In this document: positions 9,105 to 17,547 of the stretch, in pieces
Numbering within the stretch: the first letter of the stretch is position 1
How the letters are laid out: every line of letters begins with the position of its first letter
NCBI RefSeq assembly: GCF_032918005.1
Contig: NZ_CP136628.1
Span: forward strand, 7,115,501 to 7,179,500
Direction of reading: 5' to 3'
DNA length: 64,000 nt
From: Bradyrhizobium sp. NDS-1
GTDB taxonomy: Bacteria; Pseudomonadota; Alphaproteobacteria; Rhizobiales; Xanthobacteraceae
The notes under the pieces: generated by a model
The model's database searches: none
What the model was told of the DNA's origin: nothing
The model's input: the letters and a program-made list of their open reading frames with translations, nothing else
Position numbers and translations under genes: made by a program

Positions 9105-10682
9105 GTGGCGCCGCTCATATCGGCTTCGGGGATCATCGTGTCGACATTCGAATGGATCATCACGCTTTTGCTCGGCGCCGTTGCCTTATCGGCGCTGGCG
9201 CGGCGGATCAAGGTCCCTTACCCGACCTTTCTCGCCATCGGCGGCGCACTGATCGCCTTCGTGCCATCCAGTCCGTCCTGGACGCTGGAGCCGGACCTGG
9301 CATTAGCGCTTTTTGTCGCACCGGTGCTGCTCGACGCCGCCTTCGACACCTCGCTGCGCGATCTGCGCAACAACTGGGTTCCCGTCTCGACCCTGGTCGT
9401 CGCCGCGGTCGGCCTGACCACGGCCGGCGTCGCCTTCGTCGCGCACCGGCTGATGCCCGATATGCCGTGGGCCGCCGCGGTTGCCCTCGGCGCCATCGTG
9501 GCGCCGCCCGATGCGGCCGCGGCGGTCGCGATCCTGAGCCAGGTCAAGCTGCCCCACCGCATGGTGAAGGTGCTGGAAGGCGAAAGCCTGCTCAACGATG
9601 CCACCGCGCTCCTGATCTATCGCATCGCGGTCGGTGCGGTCGCCGCCGAGCATCTGACATGGAGCCAGGTCGCGCCGACCATGGCACTGGCGCTGGTCGG
9701 CAGCGTCGTGGCGGGATTCGTCGCAGGACGCATCATTCCGCTGTTCATGGAGCGCGTGACCGAGGCGCCGAGCGCGATCATCGTGCAATTCGCCACGACG
9801 TTCATGATCTGGATCGCCGCAGAGCATCTCGGCCTCTCCGGCATCCTCACCATCGTGGTCTACGGCATCACCCTCGCGCGCACGGCGGGGGCGCGCATGC
9901 CGGCACGGCTGCGGGTGCCATCCTATGCGGTCTGGGAGACGATGGTGTTCGTGCTCAACGTGCTCGCCTTCATGCTGATCGGCATGCAGATGCGGCCGAT
10001 CTGGACACGGCTGGACGCGGACGTGCGCTGGGAATATTGCGTGGCAGCGGCCTGGATCCTGCTCACCGTGGTGCTGGTCCGGCTGCTCTGGGTGACGTTC
10101 TACCGCACGAGCTTGCGTGTGCTGGTCGCGCAGGGGATCTATCACCCGAAGGATCCGAAGCAGGTCGCTTCGGCCAAGGGCGGCCTCATCATCTCCTGGT
10201 GCGGCATGCGCGGTCTCGTCACGCTCGCCACCGCCTTCGCACTGCCGGAGAATTTTCCCTATCGCGACTTCATCGTCTTCATCGCCTTTGCGGTGGTGCT
10301 GGGATCGCTGGTGATCCAGGGCCTGACGCTGCGGCCGCTGATTCTGGCGTTCGGCCTCAGGGACGACGATCCCGTCGGCACCGAGGTCGCGCACGCCCGC
10401 GCCGTCGCCTATCGCGCCGCGCTCGATGCGATCGAGAGCGATCCGTCGGAGGAAGCGGAGATCCTGCGGCTCGAATATCGCGCGATCCTGATGCAGGCCG
10501 AAAACGATCCAGGCGGCGGCATCGCCAATAGCGAACTGCCCGCCGATCCCCTGCGCCGCCGCGCCATCGAGGCGGCGCGCAGATCGATTTTCGATCTCCG
10601 CGCCACCGAGGTGATCGGCGACGACGCCTTCCACCGGATCGAAGAGGAGCTCGATCGCGCAGAATTGAGCGCGGGGGGATGA
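9105..10682 (+). CDS. CPA1 family Na+/H+ antiporter
   Basis: An inner-membrane monovalent cation/proton antiporter of about 12 predicted TM helices. The core helix APPDAAAAVAILSQVKLP and the following MVKVLEGESLLNDATALLIY are the NhaP/CPA1 transport motifs, including the acidic residues that bind the cation. A soluble C-terminal tail of roughly 110 residues follows the last helix (after LRPLILAFGLRDDD). The longest frame starts at a GTG at 9105. A GTG at 9138 (VSTFEWIITLLLG) sits directly before the first TM helix and is equally likely. It is divergent from the TPR genes. Confidence 0.88.
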   Translation: MAPLISASGIIVSTFEWIITLLLGAVALSALARRIKVPYPTFLAIGGALIAFVPSSPSWTLEPDLALALFVAPVLLDAAFDTSLRDLRNNWVPVSTLVVAAVGLTTAGVAFVAHRLMPDMPWAAAVALGAIVAPPDAAAAVAILSQVKLPHRMVKVLEGESLLNDATALLIYRIAVGAVAAEHLTWSQVAPTMALALVGSVVAGFVAGRIIPLFMERVTEAPSAIIVQFATTFMIWIAAEHLGLSGILTIVVYGITLARTAGARMPARLRVPSYAVWETMVFVLNVLAFMLIGMQMRPIWTRLDADVRWEYCVAAAWILLTVVLVRLLWVTFYRTSLRVLVAQGIYHPKDPKQVASAKGGLIISWCGMRGLVTLATAFALPENFPYRDFIVFIAFAVVLGSLVIQGLTLRPLILAFGLRDDDPVGTEVAHARAVAYRAALDAIESDPSEEAEILRLEYRAILMQAENDPGGGIANSELPADPLRRRAIEAARRSIFDLRATEVIGDDAFHRIEEELDRAELSAGG

Positions 10683-10746
10683 GGCACATACAAAGCCGGT
10701 GTCGGCCGGCATTGAACCAAACCCCACCGTCCCAGACTCACTCCTG

Positions 10747-11517
10747 ATGACGACTCTGACCGACGACCGTCGTGTCCGCGCGCGTGATGCGTCGCCTGCA
10801 CGATATTTTTATCTGCATATGGCCCTGGCTTGCGCGGCCACCGCGTTTCTCGGCTTCGCGCCGACCTATTGGCTCCCCCTCGCCCGCGGTGCGTTGTCCG
10901 CAAGCCCCGTGGTTCACTTTCACGGACTCTTGTTCTTCACCTGGTCGCTCTATTTCGTGCTCCAGACCTGGCTCGCCGCCTCGGGCCGCATCGCCAATCA
11001 TCGTTCGCTCGGCATCGCCGGCGTCTCGCTGGCGACCGCGATGACGATCTTCGGCTTCCTCGTCTCGGTGCACGTGATGCAGCATGCCGCCGCGCTCGGG
11101 CAGAAGGAGGCCGGCATCGGCTTCTCGATCGTGCCGATGAGCGGGATCGCGTTCTTCGCGATCGTCTTCGTGCTCGCGATCATGAACACGCGCAGGCCCG
11201 AAATTCACAAGCGCCTGATGCTGCTGGCCGCGGTCTCGATCCTCGATGCCGCGATCGCGCGCTGGTTCCTGACATTCCTGGCGCCTCCAGGACCGCCCGG
11301 CCCGCCCCCCGTGCCGGTGACGATCGCACCGGCTGTCGTGGCATCGCTGCTGCTCGTCGTCGCCATGGTGCGCGACTGGCGCGCGGAAGGCCGCGTGCAT
11401 CCGGTCTACGTCTACGGCACGATCGCGCTGCTGGCGGTGAAGGTGCTGAACTGGCCGATCAGCGAGAGCGCGGCCTGGCACGCGTTTGCCGGCGGGATAT
11501 TGGCGCTGTCGCAGTAA
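10747..11517 (+). CDS. Integral membrane protein, function unknown
   Basis: Starting at the ATG at 10747 (MTTLTDDRRVRARD), about 256 residues with around seven hydrophobic helices (for example FYLHMALACAATAFLGFAP, FHGLLFFTWSLYFVLQTWL and VVASLLLVVAMV). A His cluster occurs in the early helices (HFHG, ANHRSLG) and there is a Pro-rich loop PPGPPGPPPVPV. The HGLLFFTWS and NHRSLG pattern is seen in uncharacterised bacterial membrane proteins with cytochrome-like helices. I cannot assign a role. It follows the antiporter by 64 bases on the same strand. Confidence 0.72.
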   Translation: MTTLTDDRRVRARDASPARYFYLHMALACAATAFLGFAPTYWLPLARGALSASPVVHFHGLLFFTWSLYFVLQTWLAASGRIANHRSLGIAGVSLATAMTIFGFLVSVHVMQHAAALGQKEAGIGFSIVPMSGIAFFAIVFVLAIMNTRRPEIHKRLMLLAAVSILDAAIARWFLTFLAPPGPPGPPPVPVTIAPAVVASLLLVVAMVRDWRAEGRVHPVYVYGTIALLAVKVLNWPISESAAWHAFAGGILALSQ

Positions 11518-11523
11518 CCCCCG

Positions 11524-11566
11524 CTGTCGTCCCGGACAAGCGAAGCGCAGATCCGGGACGACGGCG
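11524..11566. repeat. Short palindromic repeat between convergent genes
   Basis: The sequence TGTCGTCCCGGACAAGCG followed by AAGCGCAGATCCGGGACGAC forms an inverted repeat. The same unit occurs in opposite orientation at 20078-20109. Both are in intergenic positions after gene ends. Confidence 0.75.
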
Positions 11567-11576
11567 AAGGTTGAAG

Positions 11577-12383
11577 CTACGCCCCCGCCTTGCACGTGAT
11601 GCCGCCGTCCACCACGAGCTCGATCCCGGTCACATATTTCGCTTCGTCCGACGCAAGGAACAGCGCGGCGTTGGCGACGTCGAAAGCATCGCCCATGTGC
11701 CCCATCGGCACTTGCGCGTCGCGGGCGCGCCACATCGCCTCGACGTCGCCTTTGGCGTAGCTGGCGGCAAGGCCTGCGGAATGCTCGACCATCGGCGTCT
11801 TCATCAGGCCGGGCAGGATCGCATTCACCCGCACATGATGGCGCGCGAACTCGATTGCGGTCGTACGCGTCATCTGGTTCATCGCCGCCTTCGAGGTGCC
11901 GTAGGTCACGTAGGAGATGCCCATGTGCCGAATCGAGGCAATCGACGAGATGTTGATGATCGAACCGCCGCCCTGCTTCACCATGACGGGGATGACGTGC
12001 TTCATGGCGAAATAGGCGCTCTTCAGGTTGACGCTGAAGACACGGTCCCAGCTTTCCTCGGTCACCTCGACCACGCTGCCCATCTCGGCGATGCCGACAT
12101 TGTTGTCGAGAACGTCGATGCGGCCATAGGCCTTCAGGCACGCCGCCACCATCGCCTCGACCTCGGCAGGCCGCGAGACGTCCGCGGTGAACGCGATTGC
12201 CTTGCCGCCCTCGCCGGTAATGATCTTCGCGGTCTCCTCGGCCGCAGTGCCATTGCGATCGACGCAAAACACCTGCGCCCCCTCGCGCGCGAAGGTCGCC
12301 GCGGTCGCCTTGCCATTGCCCCAGCCCGGCCCGATCGAGCCGGCCCCCACCACCATCGCAACCTTGCCTTTGAGCCGATCCAT
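11577..12383 (-). CDS. SDR family NAD(P)-dependent oxidoreductase
   Basis: 268 residues from the ATG at 12383 (MDRLKGKVAMVVGAG). A classical short-chain dehydrogenase: glycine-rich cofactor loop VGAGSIGPGWGNGKA (longer than the usual TGxxxGxG), NNVG in place of the common NNAG, catalytic Ser in SIINISSIAS, and YGTSKAAMNQ supplying Tyr and Lys. The C-terminal SDEAKYVTGIELVVDGG is typical. Substrate unknown. It stands alone, convergent with the membrane protein gene at 10747. Confidence 0.85.
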   Translation of the reverse strand: MDRLKGKVAMVVGAGSIGPGWGNGKATAATFAREGAQVFCVDRNGTAAEETAKIITGEGGKAIAFTADVSRPAEVEAMVAACLKAYGRIDVLDNNVGIAEMGSVVEVTEESWDRVFSVNLKSAYFAMKHVIPVMVKQGGGSIINISSIASIRHMGISYVTYGTSKAAMNQMTRTTAIEFARHHVRVNAILPGLMKTPMVEHSAGLAASYAKGDVEAMWRARDAQVPMGHMGDAFDVANAALFLASDEAKYVTGIELVVDGGITCKAGA

Positions 12384-12473
12384 CGCGTCTCTCCCTTGTT
12401 GTTTCTTCATGGCCCGGATGAGCGGAGCGATATCCGGGGACAGTGGTCCGGCATATCGCTCAGCTCATGCGGG

Positions 12474-12851
12474 CTAGCGATCGTTGCAGGCGCTCATCGT
12501 CGTCACGTTAGCACCAATGGGATGTCCGACAATCTCCGACAGCGTCCGGCACTGTCCGTCGTGGCACAGCCGCCACTCCCCCGCCGCGCCCGAATTGCCC
12601 AGCACGACCTCTTGCAGGGCTGCGCGCTTCGGCTGCCACTGAAACCAGCCGTCGACCAGCCGCGCCTCCTGCGGCGGCTCCATGCCCGGGCCGGTGCCCT
12701 TGATGCGGGCCTGCACCAGCTCCAGGCCGGCGGGCGTGACGCGCCAGTCCTCCTGCCATTCGACCTTCGCGATCGAATGCGTCCAGGCCAGCGTGAAGGT
12801 GGACAGCGCCAGCGCCTTCACGCCTGCAGCCGTTGCGAAGCAAAGGCTCAC
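12474..12851 (-). CDS. DUF1850 protein of a TAXI-TRAP transporter operon
   Basis: I place the start at a GTG at 12851, which overlaps the stop of the upstream permease in a GTGA junction. An ATG at 12893 would extend it 14 codons into the permease gene. The 125-residue product has an N-terminal hydrophobic stretch (ALALSTFTLAWTHSI), then KVEWQEDWRV and a Cys pair near the end (CHDGQC). DUF1850 proteins are almost always encoded next to fused TRAP permeases and are presumed accessory, probably exported. Confidence 0.83.
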   Translation of the reverse strand: MSLCFATAAGVKALALSTFTLAWTHSIAKVEWQEDWRVTPAGLELVQARIKGTGPGMEPPQEARLVDGWFQWQPKRAALQEVVLGNSGAAGEWRLCHDGQCRTLSEIVGHPIGANVTTMSACNDR

Positions 12852-14968
12852 ACCGCCTCGACCGTTACAGCCGGACGCTGCCGCCATTGCCACAGCGCGA
12901 GCACTGCGGCGAGCACAAAGCCCGCGGTGTCGCTGAACGGGAATTCGCCGAGCAGGCAGAACGCGGCGCCGAGTGCGACCAGGCGTTCGATCAGCGTCAA
13001 CCGCGTGAACAGGAATCCGATCGCGACCATACCGAACAGCGCAATTGCCACCAGCGCCTTGAAGCTCGCGAGCGCCACTGCGCCGTAGAAGCCGAGCGTG
13101 GCTGCCATGGGATCGCCGGGCTGCAGCATCAATGCCGGTGAGAAGACGAAGATGAAGGGGATGACATAGCCGGCGAGCGCGATACGCATCGCTTCCCAGC
13201 CGATCTTGTCCGGATTCTCCTTGGCGATCGGCGCGGCCGCGAGCGCCGCCAGCGCGACGGGCGGCGAGAGGTCGGCCATGATGCCGTAGTAGAACGCGAA
13301 CATGTGGCTCGCGATCAGGGGCACCCCTAACTTGGCCAGCGCAGGCGCGGCGAGCGCGGCGGTGATGATATAGGTCGGGATGGTCGGGATGCCGGTGCCG
13401 AGCAGGATCGACAGCAGCATGGTCATGACCAGCGCCAGGAAAATGCTCTTCTCGCCGAGCCCGATCACCCAGCCGCCGAAGATGGTGCCGACGCCGGTCT
13501 GCGACATCATGCCGATGATGACGCCGACGATGGCGCAGGCCATGCCGACGGTGATGGCGGATTTGGCGCTTTCGGCCAGCGCATCGCGGCAGGCGCGCAA
13601 GGCCGCGAAGCCGCCGCGCACGAATGCCGTGATCACGATCAGGGCGACCACCACGGTTGCGACCGGCGCGATCTGCAGGCCGTCACGCGACAGCGCAGCA
13701 ACCACGAGCGCAAGCCCGATCCAGAAGATGTAGCGGATCACATTCGAGGAGGCCCCGGTCGTGATGGCGGTGCCGAGGATCAGCGTCACCGTCAGCGCAA
13801 GGCCCATGCTGCCGGCATAGAGCGGCGTAAAGCCTTCGAACAGCATGTAGACCAGCGCGGCCAGCGGCAGCACGAGGTACCAGCGCGTCACCAGAGCCTT
13901 CCAGGCGCTCGGGATCTCCGAACGCTTCATGCCGACGAGGCCGTGCTTGCCGGCTTCCAGGTGCACCATCCAGAACGCGGACGCGAAATAGAGGATCGCG
14001 GGGATCGCCGCTGCCTTCACGATCTCCGAATATTGCACGCCCAGCGTCTCCGCCATGATGAAGGCGACCGCGCCCATCACCGGCGGCATGATTTGTCCGC
14101 CCATCGAGGCCGTGGCCTCGACGCCGGCCGCGAAGGCGCGGCGATAGCCGAACCTGATCATCAGGGGAATCGTGAACTGGCCGACGGTGACGACGTTGGC
14201 GACGCCCGAGCCGGAAATCGTGCCCATCATGCCCGAGGCGAACACCGCGACTTTCGCAGGTCCGCCGCGGGTGCGGCCGAACAGGCCGAGCGAGACGTCG
14301 GTGAAGAGCTGGATCATGCCGGCGCGTTCCAGGAACGAGCCGAACAGGATGAACAGGAAGATGTAGGTCGCCGAGACGTAGATCGGCACGCCGTAGAAGC
14401 CCTCGGTGCCGAACGACAGATGCGTGACGATCTGGTCGAAATCGTAGCCGCGGTGATTGAGCGGCGACGGCAAATACTGGCCGAAGAACCAGTAGACGAG
14501 GCACGCGCCGCACATCAGCGGCAGCGCCGCGCCCATCAGCCGCCGCGTGCCTTCGAAGATCAGCACCGCGAGCAGCGTGCCGACCGCGAGATCGAGTCGC
14601 GTCGGATCGCCGTCGCGTGCGATCAGATCGGCGTAGAAGATCCACTGGTAGAGCCCGCAGAAGAAACCGGCAGCGCCGATAGCCCAGCCGAGCACGCGGC
14701 CGAAACTGCTCCTCGCGGTGAAATTGGCGATCAGGCCGAAGGTGAGCAGGACTAGGAAGCCGACATGGACTCCGCGCACCACCTGGCTCGGCAGATAGTT
14801 GAAGGCGGCGACATAGAGCTGGAAGGTGGCGAAGGCGATGCCGATCCAGTAGGCGAGACGGCCCCACCAGCCCGGGCCGAAGCCTTCGGGAAAGCCGTGC
14901 TCGAAATTGTCGAACTCGACCTTGACCTTCTCGGGCGCCGTCTCGGTGCCCTCTGGCTTTTCCAGCAT
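12848..14968 (-). CDS. TRAP transporter fused permease (4TM/12TM, DctQ-DctM type)
   Basis: 706 residues, the usual length of the fused TRAP permease family (TIGR02123). The N-terminal part has four TM helices (DctQ-like); the large DctM-like part has conserved segments such as SATYIFLFILFGSFLERAG, GSGVANVVTVGQFTIPLM, GGQIMPPVMGAVAFIMAE and LLGTGIPTIPTYIITAALAAP. It uses the ion gradient to import a substrate delivered by the periplasmic TAXI protein encoded upstream. The substrate is unknown; TAXI systems are usually linked to organic acids or amino acids. Confidence 0.92.
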   Translation of the reverse strand: MLEKPEGTETAPEKVKVEFDNFEHGFPEGFGPGWWGRLAYWIGIAFATFQLYVAAFNYLPSQVVRGVHVGFLVLLTFGLIANFTARSSFGRVLGWAIGAAGFFCGLYQWIFYADLIARDGDPTRLDLAVGTLLAVLIFEGTRRLMGAALPLMCGACLVYWFFGQYLPSPLNHRGYDFDQIVTHLSFGTEGFYGVPIYVSATYIFLFILFGSFLERAGMIQLFTDVSLGLFGRTRGGPAKVAVFASGMMGTISGSGVANVVTVGQFTIPLMIRFGYRRAFAAGVEATASMGGQIMPPVMGAVAFIMAETLGVQYSEIVKAAAIPAILYFASAFWMVHLEAGKHGLVGMKRSEIPSAWKALVTRWYLVLPLAALVYMLFEGFTPLYAGSMGLALTVTLILGTAITTGASSNVIRYIFWIGLALVVAALSRDGLQIAPVATVVVALIVITAFVRGGFAALRACRDALAESAKSAITVGMACAIVGVIIGMMSQTGVGTIFGGWVIGLGEKSIFLALVMTMLLSILLGTGIPTIPTYIITAALAAPALAKLGVPLIASHMFAFYYGIMADLSPPVALAALAAAPIAKENPDKIGWEAMRIALAGYVIPFIFVFSPALMLQPGDPMAATLGFYGAVALASFKALVAIALFGMVAIGFLFTRLTLIERLVALGAAFCLLGEFPFSDTAGFVLAAVLALWQWRQRPAVTVEAV

Positions 14969-15016
14969 CTATTCGTCCTCAGTCGTCCAGCGCGTATGCT
15001 GCGCGGTCCACCCGCC

Positions 15017-15102
15017 GTCATGCCCGGGCTCGTCCCGGGCATCCACGAACTTTCTCACCTAGCCCAAGAACGTGGATGGCCGGGACGAGCCCGGCCATGA
15101 CG
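15017..15102. repeat. Palindromic repeat inside the TRAP operon
   Basis: Two arms, CATGCCCGGGCTCGTCCCGG-GCATCCACG at 15019-15047 and its near-complement CGTGGATGGCCGGGACGAGC-CCGGCCATG at 15071-15099, can form one long hairpin. It lies between the TAXI gene and the permease gene and so would be present in their common mRNA. Confidence 0.8.
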
Positions 15103-15122
15103 CCCTGCTGCGAGAGCCGATC

Positions 15123-16070
15123 TTACTTGATCAGCCCTTTTTCCTTGTAATAGCGGATCGCGCCGGGGTGCAGCGGAACCGGGCTGCCGCTGGCGGCGGT
15201 CTCGAGCTTGATCTCCTTGCCGGCGGCGTGCGCGTTCACGAGTTCCGGCAGCGACTCGAAAACCAGCTTGGTCATCTGATAGGCGAGATCGTCCGACACC
15301 GCGGAGCTGGTGACGAGATAGTTGATCACGGCCGCCGTCGGCACGTCCTTGTCTTGGCCGCTATAGGTGTTGGCCGGAATGATCGCGGAGACGAAGGGCG
15401 GGCCGATCTTGTCGACCGTCTCCTTCGGCACCGACACCACCGTGATCGGGCTCGAGGTCGACAGGTCCTTCAGCGAGGCGACGCCGAGACCGGCCGATTG
15501 CAGGGTTGCGTTGAGCTGCCGGTTCTTCATGAGATCGACGGATTCGGCGAACGGCAGATACTCGACCTTGCCGAGATCCTTGTAGCTCATGCCGGCGGCG
15601 CTGAGGATCGCCCGCGAATTCAGCTCGGTCCCCGACTTCGGCGCACCGACCGAGAGGCTCTTGCCCTTGAGGTCGGCCAGCGTCTTGATGCCGGATTCAG
15701 TGGTGGCGACGATCTGGATGTAGTTCGGATAGATGGCGCCGATGGTCCTGAGCTTGTCGAGCTTGGTCTTGAAGCCCGCCTCCTCCTCGCCGTCCCAGGC
15801 GGCCTTGAGCGAGTCGCCCAGCGTGAACGCCAGCTCGCCGCGGCCCTGCTGCAGCAGGATCAAATTCTCGACCGACGCCTTGGTGGCCTGCACCTGCGTC
15901 TTCACGTTCGGAATCTTGTCGCCGTAGATCTTCCCGATCGCGACCCCCAGCGGATAATAGACGCCGGAGGTGCCGCCGGTCAGCACGTTGATGAAGGATT
16001 GCGCCTGCGCGCAAGGTGCCGACGCCGCCAGAGCAAGTGCCGCGGCCGCGCCGAAAATCGTCCGTTTCAT
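15123..16070 (-). CDS. TAXI family TRAP transporter solute-binding protein
   Basis: 315 residues from the ATG at 16070, preceded by GGGGAG. A signal peptide (MKRTIFGAAAALALAASAPC) is followed by the family opening FINVLTGGTSGVYYPLG, then LQQGRGELAFTLGDSLKAAW and KGKSLSVGAPKSGTELNSR. This is the periplasmic receptor for the fused permease downstream. The order TAXI, permease, DUF1850 is the standard operon for this transporter type. Ligand not predictable from sequence. Confidence 0.92.
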   Translation of the reverse strand: MKRTIFGAAAALALAASAPCAQAQSFINVLTGGTSGVYYPLGVAIGKIYGDKIPNVKTQVQATKASVENLILLQQGRGELAFTLGDSLKAAWDGEEEAGFKTKLDKLRTIGAIYPNYIQIVATTESGIKTLADLKGKSLSVGAPKSGTELNSRAILSAAGMSYKDLGKVEYLPFAESVDLMKNRQLNATLQSAGLGVASLKDLSTSSPITVVSVPKETVDKIGPPFVSAIIPANTYSGQDKDVPTAAVINYLVTSSAVSDDLAYQMTKLVFESLPELVNAHAAGKEIKLETAASGSPVPLHPGAIRYYKEKGLIK

Positions 16071-16258
16071 GGTTGTTGTACTCCCCAAACCGGCGGGGAA
16101 ATTGGCCGGATGAAGCGAGCGGGTCAACCCATCCAAAAGGCAAAACAGGACTGCGGTAAACGGCCTTTCCGGCTCGATTATTCGGGAACTGACGGGTGCG
16201 GCGAGGTGGCACAGCGGGTTGGAGCGGCGTCAGGCGCGATGGTTGGCACGGCTTGCTC

Positions 16259-16383
16259 GGTCACCTCTCCCGCTTGCGGGAGAGGTCGCGCCGAAGGCGC
16301 GGGTGAGGGTTCTTTCCTCCAGGGGAATGCCCTTGTGGAGACACCTTCTCCCCGCCTCCCCCGCGAGCGGAGGAGGGAGCGCA
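16259..16383. repeat. Palindromic intergenic repeat cluster
   Basis: Contains the hairpin CCTCTCCCGCTTGCGGGAGAGG at 16264-16285 and a second imperfect one around CTCCCCGCCTCCCCCGCGAG-CGGAGGAGGGAG. It fills the space between the TAXI operon promoter region and the end of the gene at 16411. No coding potential is seen. Confidence 0.65.
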
Positions 16384-16410
16384 CCGTCTACGAGACGATC
16401 AACCGCGCGC

Positions 16411-16899
16411 TCACTGGAACGTCATATCCAGGCACTTGGAGATATCGGAGCCGAGGCCCGAGGAGATGGTGATGCAGCCGCGGATCTTCTGCGCGCCGAC
16501 GTCGGCGGCCCAGATCGAATAGCCGCCGGGGCCGAAGAACGAGTTGGTGTTCGGCGGCTCGGTCTCGGTGGCGTCGAAATCGTATTTGCCGTCGGTCTCG
16601 AAGATGCGCGGCTTCTTGATGCAGCCGCCGTCGGTCTGGACGTTGATGACTTCCTTGTTGTCGCGGGTCAGCGCCAGCGAGACCTGGCAGCGGAAATATT
16701 CCGAGGTCTTGGTGTTGAAGAGATAGGTGTAGGATCTGCAGGTCGCCGTGTTCAGCTTGCCCGGCGCAAGACCGCGGCTGCATGAGATGCGCTGGTTGTG
16801 GCTGAGCTGGTAATCATCGGCCCGGGCGGCCGGCGCCAGCGCCGTCAGTGACAATGCAGCAGCCCAGCAAAGTTTGATCACATGGCGCATCCGAATCAT
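16411..16899 (-). CDS. Secreted protein of unknown function
   Basis: The ATG at 16899 (MIRMRHVIKLCW) is preceded by AGGGGTAGGG and opens a signal peptide (VIKLCWAAALSLTALAPAARA). The longer upstream frame has no ribosome site and poor composition. The mature part of about 135 residues has six cysteines (in ISCSRG, TATCRSY, YFRCQVS, GGCIKK, RGCITIS, SKCLDM), suggesting three disulfides in the periplasm. I do not recognise the family. Confidence 0.75.
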   Translation of the reverse strand: MIRMRHVIKLCWAAALSLTALAPAARADDYQLSHNQRISCSRGLAPGKLNTATCRSYTYLFNTKTSEYFRCQVSLALTRDNKEVINVQTDGGCIKKPRIFETDGKYDFDATETEPPNTNSFFGPGGYSIWAADVGAQKIRGCITISSGLGSDISKCLDMTFQ

Positions 16900-17083
16900 C
16901 CCTACCCCTAATTTTGTCGAGTTGCGTTCTAGACGGAAAGCGGAACATAGTCGCGAGGGGACGAAGGGAAAATCACAAACTACTGGACAAGACGTGATGC
17001 GCTGCGGCGCTATCGCAAATTGACCCGGGCACGCCGTTCGTGATTTGTTCAAACCCGGAATGTCCCGACGTGGGAGGATGGGA

Positions 17084-17389
17084 ATGACGGTATTTTCAAT
17101 CAAGACATTTGCAATCGTAGTCGCGCTCGGCGCCTTCGCCGCGCCCGCATCGGCGCAAGCCCCGGCAACGCCGTGGGAGCTCAAGTCCGACACAGGCTAT
17201 GCCTATGACAAGGAAGGCAAGACCTTTTCCTACAAGATGGGCACCAGCAACGCCGGCGAACTGCTGAAGGGTGCCAAGAAGGTGCCGAAGGGCACGCTGT
17301 TCTTCATTGGTCACAACGGCCAGCTCTACATGCGCAGCGGCCCGTACCTGGAAGGCGACGGCAAGTTCAAGTTCGGCCCGGATCAGTAG
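17084..17389 (+). CDS. Small exported protein of unknown function
   Basis: 101 residues from the ATG at 17084, with GGGAGGATGGGA just upstream. The signal peptide (FAIVVALGAFAAPASA, cleaved before QAPATP) is followed by a 75-residue domain rich in Lys, Gly and aromatic residues (YAYDKEGKTFSYKMG, GTLFFIGHNGQLYM). No cysteine in the mature part. Short proteins of this kind are common in Bradyrhizobium. Function unknown. Confidence 0.75.
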   Translation: MTVFSIKTFAIVVALGAFAAPASAQAPATPWELKSDTGYAYDKEGKTFSYKMGTSNAGELLKGAKKVPKGTLFFIGHNGQLYMRSGPYLEGDGKFKFGPDQ

Positions 17390-17407
17390 GGGCGCCTGAG
17401 ACAGTCT

Positions 17408-17532
17408 CGTAGGGTGGGCAAAGGCGCCCTTGCGCCGTGCCCACCATCTCTCTCTATCGCAAAAGGTGCGTGGGCATGCTTCCGCCTTCGCTCTTCGAGC
17501 TACGGCGGACAAGTCGCTTTGCCCACCCTACG
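17408..17532. repeat. MITE-like dispersed repeat, copy 1, with 16-bp terminal inverted repeats
   Basis: Ends are perfect inverted repeats CGTAGGGTGGGCAAAG at 17408-17423 and CTTTGCCCACCCTACG at 17517-17532. The inside has GGCGCCCTTGCGCCGTGCCC and GCTTCCGCC...GAGCTACGGCGGACAAG. The same 125-bp unit occurs in opposite orientation at 46876-46999. It sits between the ends of two convergent genes. Confidence 0.88.
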
Positions 17533-17547
17533 GCAGCTCGCCAGCGG

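Noticed and set aside
9044..10531. Long alternate frame over the antiporter gene
   Set aside because: Arg/Ala-rich shadow of the true frame, with no domain, as is common in high-G+C DNA.
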